Part shown: in pieces, positions 44,857 through 49,897 of the stretch
Layout: each line of letters opens with the position of its first letter
Numbering within the stretch: the stretch's first letter is position 1
Assembly: GCA_002729725.1 (NCBI GenBank)
Contig: PBYS01000100.1
Location: 1-49,897, forward strand
From: Puniceicoccaceae bacterium
GTDB lineage: Bacteria; Verrucomicrobiota; Verrucomicrobiia; Opitutales; Coraliomargaritaceae
Direction: 5' to 3'
Length of the DNA stretch: 49,897 nucleotides
Notes under the pieces: generated by a model
What the model was told of the DNA's origin: nothing
Databases searched by the model: none
Seen by the model: only the letters and a program-made list of their open reading frames with translations
Program-made: the position numbers and the translations under genes

Positions 44857-46176
44857 ATGAAGATATTGCCGCAAGAGATCATAGCTCATAAACGCGATGG
44901 ATTGGTTTTGAGTCGCGCTGAGATCGAGTCCTTTGTCGCCGGTGTCGTATCGGGAGAGTTTAAAGATTACCAATCCAGTGCTTTATTAATGGCCATCGTT
45001 CTTCAGGGGATGACTCCCGAGGAGACAGGCTGCTTGACTGAGGCCATGATGCGCTCTGGCCGGATTGTGGAGCTGCCGGAAGTTACCAGCCCTAAAGTGG
45101 ATAAGCATTCCACCGGGGGGGTGGGAGATAAAGTTTCGCTCATTCTAGCGCCACTCGTCGCCGCTTGTGGATTGTGCGTGCCCATGATGAGTGGGCGCGG
45201 CCTGGGGCACACTGGGGGCACCTTGGATAAGCTGGAAGCCATTCCCGGGTTTTCCACCGAGCTGAGTGACGCCGCCTACCGCCAGCAACTGCAGGACATT
45301 CATCAAGCCATGATCGGGCAGTCTGCCGATATGGTGCCCGCCGATCGTAAGCTGTACGCTCTGCGAGATGTCACCGCCACCGTCGAGAGCATTCCTCTGA
45401 TTTGTGGCAGTATCCTCAGCAAAAAACTAGCTGAGGGCATCGACGCGCTGGTGCTCGATGTCAAATTCGGGCATGGCGCCTTCATGCCCACGGAAGCGCG
45501 TGGGCGTGAGTTGGCTGAGGCTTTAGTCGCGATCAGTGCCAGCATGGGCAAGCCAACCTCCGCCTTGTTGACACGTATGGAGCAGCCGCTGGGGCGAATG
45601 ATTGGAAACTCCTTGGAAGTGATCGAAGCGATTGATTGCCTGCGCGGCGAGGGGCCTGAAGATTTGATGGAAGTCACCTATGCCCTGTGTGCGGAAATGC
45701 TTGTGCTTGGCGGCATTCACTCCACCCAAGAGGATGCGATGGATGCCCTTAGGGGGGCGATCCAGAGCGGTGCCGCGCTGGAGGGGTTTCGCGAACTGGT
45801 TCAAGCTCAGGGCGGTGATCCGCGGGTGGTGGATGACTACCAGCGCTTGCCACTCTGCGAGTTTAGCTGCGATGTCGGCCCCGAGATAAAGGAGGCCCAG
45901 TATGTCAGTGGCCTGGATGCTCGTAGCTTCGGAGAGGCCGCATGCTTACTCGGGGCTGGGCGCGTGTCGACAGATTCTGTCATCGATCCAGCAGTGGGCT
46001 TGGAACTCTTAAAAAAGGTCGGCGATCGTGTGCAACCCGGCGAAGCCATTGTTCGTATTCATTATCGCGATGAAGAATCTCGCGCCGCAGCGGAGGCGCG
46101 CCTACGGGCAGCCATCCACCTCTCTTCAGAGCCGCCACTCGTTTTACCACTCGTGGTGGATCGTATTAAACCTTAA
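44857..46176 (+). CDS. deoA: pyrimidine-nucleoside/thymidine phosphorylase
   Basis: A 439-residue cytoplasmic enzyme that splits thymidine or uridine with phosphate to give the base and (deoxy)ribose 1-phosphate. The family signature SGRGLGHTGGTLDKLEAIPG is complete. Other motifs are KVDKHSTGGVGDK, DRKLYALRDVTATVESIPLI and the Lys in VLDVKFGHGAF (usually VKTGAGAF). It could be a thymidine phosphorylase (DeoA) or the broader Pdp; the symbol is tentative. The ATG at 44857 (MKILPQEII) is used instead of an upstream TTG at 44839. It stands alone, separated from the ExbD operon by the structured gap. Confidence 0.92.
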   Translation: MKILPQEIIAHKRDGLVLSRAEIESFVAGVVSGEFKDYQSSALLMAIVLQGMTPEETGCLTEAMMRSGRIVELPEVTSPKVDKHSTGGVGDKVSLILAPLVAACGLCVPMMSGRGLGHTGGTLDKLEAIPGFSTELSDAAYRQQLQDIHQAMIGQSADMVPADRKLYALRDVTATVESIPLICGSILSKKLAEGIDALVLDVKFGHGAFMPTEARGRELAEALVAISASMGKPTSALLTRMEQPLGRMIGNSLEVIEAIDCLRGEGPEDLMEVTYALCAEMLVLGGIHSTQEDAMDALRGAIQSGAALEGFRELVQAQGGDPRVVDDYQRLPLCEFSCDVGPEIKEAQYVSGLDARSFGEAACLLGAGRVSTDSVIDPAVGLELLKKVGDRVQPGEAIVRIHYRDEESRAAAEARLRAAIHLSSEPPLVLPLVVDRIKP

Positions 46177-46179
46177 ATT

Positions 46180-46277
46180 CAGAGCTCAGGGAGCAGATAC
46201 TTCCGTGGATCTCGTGCGTCGCCATATTGGCGACGCACGAAGTTCCTTAACTCATTGCGTGTCAGGCCTGAGTTCTG
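46180..46277. terminator. nested palindrome between convergent genes, likely bidirectional terminator or REP-like element
   Basis: The centre is a perfect 13-bp stem: TCGTGCGTCGCCA (46212-46224), loop TAT, TGGCGACGCACGA (46228-46240). Outer arms CAGAGCTCAGG (46180-46190) and CCTGAGTTCTG (46267-46277) pair at 10 of 11 plus a G-T. It starts three bases after the phosphorylase stop codon and lies before the end of the minus-strand repeat protein. No strong T run follows on either strand. Confidence 0.6.
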
Positions 46278-46307
46278 TATTCTGTTCTCTGCCTACTCCT
46301 CTTAACT

Positions 46308-49300
46308 TTAAGGTTCAACTTGCAGGCGGAAGAAATCGGTATCTCGGCCTTCTAGGATTGGAATACGAGCCCGCCATAGCTGAGTCTCACCCTCGTTTGT
46401 CAATAGCTCAAGCATCGCGCCAGCGTCAATCCAGGAGCCGGGGAGCAGTGTATTGCTGCGCATCACTGTGCTTTCTAGTAGCTCTGTGTGAGTTGTTTTA
46501 CGGAAATCGAGATTGAAAGTATCCGAATCAGCACCGACCTGGATGTCGGGTTTATCATGAACCTGTGGGTTCATGCCGAAGAAGTATTCTAAGATAAATG
46601 GTGTGCCATCGTTATCATAATCATAAAGTGGGTTATAGCCATATGAACCGAGCGTATCGCGCTCCCACTGATCTGGGATTCCATTCCCATCCTGATCGTC
46701 GGTATAAATATTCTTACCGTTCATCGTGAAAGTGTAGTTTTCTTCGCTGAGGCCTTCATTGACCAGAGCAATGTAGTAGGATTCTCCGGTCACCCAAGGC
46801 CAACTCGTACTGAAAGTATGGTTGTATTCCCAGTTCGACTGCCAGTTGCTGTAGGCATCGTCGGAACTGGTCGCAGACGGAAACGAGCCTTGCTCAATGT
46901 ATATCTTTACGTCGCTGGAGTGTGTCGCATGGTGCATCCAACGCACTGCATCTGCGGGGCTCACTACTCGGTAGTAATGAGTTTCGCCTGCGGAGAGCGA
47001 GTCGCTGACGCTGCCACCATAGAAATCAATTAGCGATGGATCCGTCATGGTGCTACCTGAAATGTTTGAACTGATTGAGAAATTCGAATCAGTTAGTGCT
47101 CGGAACCCAATATAGTATGTATGTCCAGGTCGAACTTGCGGTGCACTTAGGGTGATTATTCCAGGAGATGTGTAATCACTATACGTTCCTTGATTTTTTG
47201 AATCGTTACGCCAGCTTCTGATCGAAGATCCATAGCCGGTGAATATATATCCTGGTGGCACTGTGTCGCGTAGATACATGCTTACGTTGCCTTGAGATAA
47301 GGTGAAATTAATCTCCCAGTTCTCGGGCAGATCCAGTGGGACATCGACTCGGTAGTAGCGCCAATCATCCCCCGCCATGACTTGATTCTCTAAACTGCCT
47401 CCATCCATAGGCAGGTCTTGCATTCGTCCAGTTGATAAGCGTAGGCGATAGCGTGCGTTTGTGCCACTCGCTGCCTCAACAGCAAGATAGTAGGTGCCAG
47501 GAGCCAGCTGCTTCTCAAAGAAACTGTCTTCTGCGACCCAGTTTGCATATTGCGTTTGGTTGTTTTGGGTCAGTTCAAAATCATTGTTGAACTCGTCGCC
47601 CGCTAACCAGTCTTTACGAATATATAGATCAGGGTTGCCGCTAATCGCATCCAGTTGAATCCGGAACAGGCCTTCGTTGTCGTCCGGAATTGTGACTGTA
47701 TAGTAATGCAGTTGATCTGCAGGAATATCAAGGCCCTGGTCGTTGGGGAGTGTATTTCCGGATGCATCGATACCACTATCACCAAAATCAGGCGAGGTCA
47801 GGCCAGGTGTTGTGGTGGATGCGTCACGTAGAGGCATCGCCCAAGTGCGACGAATATCATCGGTTGTAATCGCTTCACTCGTCAGAACGTACTCCGTCGC
47901 GTTGTTTCCGTGTACCTCAATATAGTAAGTTCCCGGTGTGGCTTGAGCTGCGTCCATCAGCAAAGTATCGTCGCTGTCGCTGTAGGTGGTTACATTATAA
48001 TTAATCGGTAAGACATTACGACTCACTTTAACTGTTGCATCACCAGAAAGCTCTTCCAGGTCGAGGCTCCAGCCCAAGACCTCTTTGCCATCAAGCTCTG
48101 CGGGTACTTCGACTACATAAAACTGTTTTTCACCTGAAGCGATTAATTTTGTGTCGGTATGTGTGCCGCCATCGGCATTTTGCACAGCATCCATATTCAG
48201 CTCAGTTGCAAAAATCGCTTCACTGGTAAGTGTGCCCTGTGCGTTTCCACTTGCTGAGACCTGCGCATGCCATGTGCCGGGAAGCAGGTCATACGCACGA
48301 TTATTATAGCCATAAAAATGAGTCCCTAAGTAGAGCCGACTGCTGGACGTGCCACTTTGATAGCTAGTATCCGAATCCAATGGCAAGCGATCCTTCTGCA
48401 CACTTACGGTCGCATTTCCAGAAGTCATATTCAGCTCCAACAGCCAGCCTAGGTAAACCTGACCATTCACCGTTTCCGGAACCTCAAGCTCGTAGAATTC
48501 TAGTTCCTGACTCAGTAGATCGAAGCTTACAGTATTTGAAGGAGGCGCAGGTAGCTGACTTGTGAAACCCAACGGACTCGTCTCCTTCATCTCGATTTCG
48601 ATTTCGTATTGGCTGTCGTATTGTCCGTAATGTAAAAGCATCGTGTATTCGCCTGCTGGCGGGTTGCTGATATTGATTGTTCCCTGGTATGTCAGGTAGT
48701 GTTGATAGGGTTGACCGCCAGATAATCCGTAGCCACCGAGACTACGGGGTAAATGGCTGCCATCGGTGCGCACAGTGAGGTAGCTTGTTGCCGCCGTTGT
48801 TTCCGTCGATGTGATCGCCAAGGCCAAAGTGTCGACTGGAACTGTGAAACGGTAAAAATCGACCTCACCCGGCAGCAGGGTGCCCGACTCATTTTCGATG
48901 GCACCAACATTCAGTGTACCAAGATCCTGCACACCCAGGTCAAAATCGTTGCGTAGGACCAAATCCACGTCGCCCGTTCCAATTCGGTCCGTGCTAGTGG
49001 GGCTATTTCCCTCACTGATCACGGCCACGTAATACGTTCCGGCTGGGATTTCCGTTTCCCCATTATAGGGTAGCAAGGTCATGCGCTCTTGCCCTTGGAT
49101 TTTCAATTCAGTTTGGTTGGTCAGCTGGCCTGCTTGTGAAGCTTGGTTGAATGGGCTGTTGTTTGAATCTCCGTAGGCATAGGTATTGGGTAACCAATCT
49201 TTGCGAAGCAGTAGCATGCCTTCGCCGTTTGGAGTGGTCGCACCAAAATCCAACTCAAATTGCCAGCCAGTCACCGGAGCCGCCAATTCAAACTTGAAGA

Positions 49301-49897
49301 AGGCCGGCTCGCGAGGGTCTAGGCCATTTACGATTGCATCGGAGCCAGGTGTGACATCGACCACATCCAGGCTCATGCCGCTTCCGATACCACGACTTTG
49401 TAACGTAAACGCGCAATCCTCGCTGTAGTCCTGATTATAGACTCCAATGTAATAGGTGCCTGGCTCCAAAGGATTCCCCATCGACATGCTCAAGACACGA
49501 TCGACCGTGTCAGCGGCCCCGTTGCTGGTATTGTAGTCACCCGTCCATCCGTCACCGGATGCCCCGATCTGATAGCCAGGAGTAAAAGTCGTTCCGGATG
49601 ATGGCCAATTGCTGGGTGAAGTCCCACTTGAATTCGGAATCTGCTCACGTCGAACGGTGAGTTGAGGACTGCCGCCGACCCAGTCTTTGACTCGCAACTC
49701 CCAGCCTAGAACATCTTCGCCATTTACGGTTTCGGGCACGTCGATACGGTAATAGTGCCAGCGCTGCGGCTTGAGGCCTGTCACGTGATCACTCCCACCG
49801 TCAAAGTTCAAAGCCTCGGCTCCTTGTGCTTCGATTTCGATTTCATATTGGCTGTCGTATTGTCCGTAATGCAAAAGCATCGTGTATTCGCCTGCTG
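46308..49897 (-). CDS. giant secreted repeat protein with PPC-like modules (N-terminal part outside window)
   Basis: About 1195 C-terminal residues are in the window; the frame is open through the last base (codons before 49880 read AGEYT as in an internal repeat), so the start lies beyond. It is made of many beta-rich modules of about 100-180 residues. These resemble bacterial pre-peptidase C-terminal domains, with recurring PETVNGxxxLGW, PxGTYYxxV and xHYYRVDVP patterns. Near the C-terminus is an acidic Ca-binding-like DDQDGNGIPDQWE, then a final domain of about 90 residues ending TDFFRLQVEP. No enzyme motif is visible in this part. It is probably a surface or secreted adhesin-like or carbohydrate-binding protein. 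It ends at a TAA, convergent with deoA. Confidence 0.8.
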   Translation of the reverse strand, partial: AGEYTMLLHYGQYDSQYEIEIEAQGAEALNFDGGSDHVTGLKPQRWHYYRIDVPETVNGEDVLGWELRVKDWVGGSPQLTVRREQIPNSSGTSPSNWPSSGTTFTPGYQIGASGDGWTGDYNTSNGAADTVDRVLSMSMGNPLEPGTYYIGVYNQDYSEDCAFTLQSRGIGSGMSLDVVDVTPGSDAIVNGLDPREPAFFKFELAAPVTGWQFELDFGATTPNGEGMLLLRKDWLPNTYAYGDSNNSPFNQASQAGQLTNQTELKIQGQERMTLLPYNGETEIPAGTYYVAVISEGNSPTSTDRIGTGDVDLVLRNDFDLGVQDLGTLNVGAIENESGTLLPGEVDFYRFTVPVDTLALAITSTETTAATSYLTVRTDGSHLPRSLGGYGLSGGQPYQHYLTYQGTINISNPPAGEYTMLLHYGQYDSQYEIEIEMKETSPLGFTSQLPAPPSNTVSFDLLSQELEFYELEVPETVNGQVYLGWLLELNMTSGNATVSVQKDRLPLDSDTSYQSGTSSSRLYLGTHFYGYNNRAYDLLPGTWHAQVSASGNAQGTLTSEAIFATELNMDAVQNADGGTHTDTKLIASGEKQFYVVEVPAELDGKEVLGWSLDLEELSGDATVKVSRNVLPINYNVTTYSDSDDTLLMDAAQATPGTYYIEVHGNNATEYVLTSEAITTDDIRRTWAMPLRDASTTTPGLTSPDFGDSGIDASGNTLPNDQGLDIPADQLHYYTVTIPDDNEGLFRIQLDAISGNPDLYIRKDWLAGDEFNNDFELTQNNQTQYANWVAEDSFFEKQLAPGTYYLAVEAASGTNARYRLRLSTGRMQDLPMDGGSLENQVMAGDDWRYYRVDVPLDLPENWEINFTLSQGNVSMYLRDTVPPGYIFTGYGSSIRSWRNDSKNQGTYSDYTSPGIITLSAPQVRPGHTYYIGFRALTDSNFSISSNISGSTMTDPSLIDFYGGSVSDSLSAGETHYYRVVSPADAVRWMHHATHSSDVKIYIEQGSFPSATSSDDAYSNWQSNWEYNHTFSTSWPWVTGESYYIALVNEGLSEENYTFTMNGKNIYTDDQDGNGIPDQWERDTLGSYGYNPLYDYDNDGTPFILEYFFGMNPQVHDKPDIQVGADSDTFNLDFRKTTHTELLESTVMRSNTLLPGSWIDAGAMLELLTNEGETQLWRARIPILEGRDTDFFRLQVEP
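48592..48658 (-). repeat. 67-bp repeat inside the giant gene, copy 1
   Basis: These 67 bases recur at 49831-49897 with only two differences. The encoded segment is EYTMLLHYGQYDSQYEIEIE. It marks a recently duplicated or homogenised module, 1239 bases apart. Confidence 0.9.
49831..49897 (-). repeat. 67-bp repeat inside the giant gene, copy 2 at window edge
   Basis: Second copy of the repeat at 48592-48658, running to the last base of the window and probably beyond it. Confidence 0.9.

Overview
The window looks like a chromosomal segment of a Gram-negative bacterium of the PVC superphylum, most likely a marine Verrucomicrobiota of the Opitutae/Puniceicoccales type. This placement is inferred from the style of the genes and not from a marker search: a eukaryote-like UDP-N-acetylhexosamine pyrophosphorylase, large secreted proteins with PPC-like repeat modules and a DxDxDG-type tail, a PA14-like membrane-anchored protein, Ala/Glu-rich tails on ribosomal proteins, and short Rho-independent terminators and REP-like palindromes between genes. 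An outer membrane is shown by a TonB-dependent receptor, ExbB/ExbD and signal peptides.

Layout. 1-1240: a REP-associated tyrosine transposase-like gene (RAYT) preceded by a 41-bp tandem repeat and bounded by a 15-bp direct repeat. 1286-4858: two sugar-nucleotide genes (UDP-sugar pyrophosphorylase, phosphohexomutase), the second with a large inverted repeat in its leader. 4901-9639: a hybrid sensor kinase (propeller, Y_Y_Y, HisKA, HATPase, REC, HPt-like) divergent from a REC-LuxR regulator. 9966-12698: a TonB-dependent receptor. 12991-13548: efp, divergent from the ribosomal run. 13797-22853: rplE-rpsN-rpsH-rplF-rplR-rpsE-rplO-secY-map-rpsM-rpsK-rpsD-rpoA-rplQ, lacking rpmD, adk, infA and rpmJ at their usual places, closed by a clear terminator. 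22998-26929: an adenosine deaminase-family enzyme, an M29 aminopeptidase, and dnaX with an A10 slippery run. 27090-31415 (minus): uppS-cdsA-dxr-rseP, the classical isoprenoid/phospholipid/site-2-protease cluster. 31671-33806: a tiny FmdB-like protein, cysH, and a TonB-like-anchored PA14-like protein. 33957-44499: a tightly packed operon of a tandem-GH13 amylase, two TPR/periplasmic proteins, ExbB and two ExbD. 44500-44856: a gap with a candidate structured RNA and a hairpin. 44857-46176: a pyrimidine-nucleoside phosphorylase. 46308 to the window end (minus): a giant secreted repeat protein that continues beyond the window.

How parts may work together. The ribosomal/SecY/RNA polymerase block is ordinary housekeeping with unusual protein tails. 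The most unusual neighbourhood is 32667-44499: an ExbB/ExbD/ExbD proton-motive unit and two TPR proteins sit in one operon with a secreted two-headed amylase, while the divergent neighbour carries a TonB-type SxxxH transmembrane helix but ends in a PA14-like domain instead of a TonB C-terminal domain. I infer, without proof, a polysaccharide-related cell-envelope machine energised by the ExbBD motor. A second point of interest is dnaX, whose short (gamma-like) product is the zero frame and whose long (tau-like) product needs a -1 shift on A10.

No tRNA or rRNA gene, CRISPR array or prophage was recognised. Everything here was read by eye; no alignment or folding program was run.
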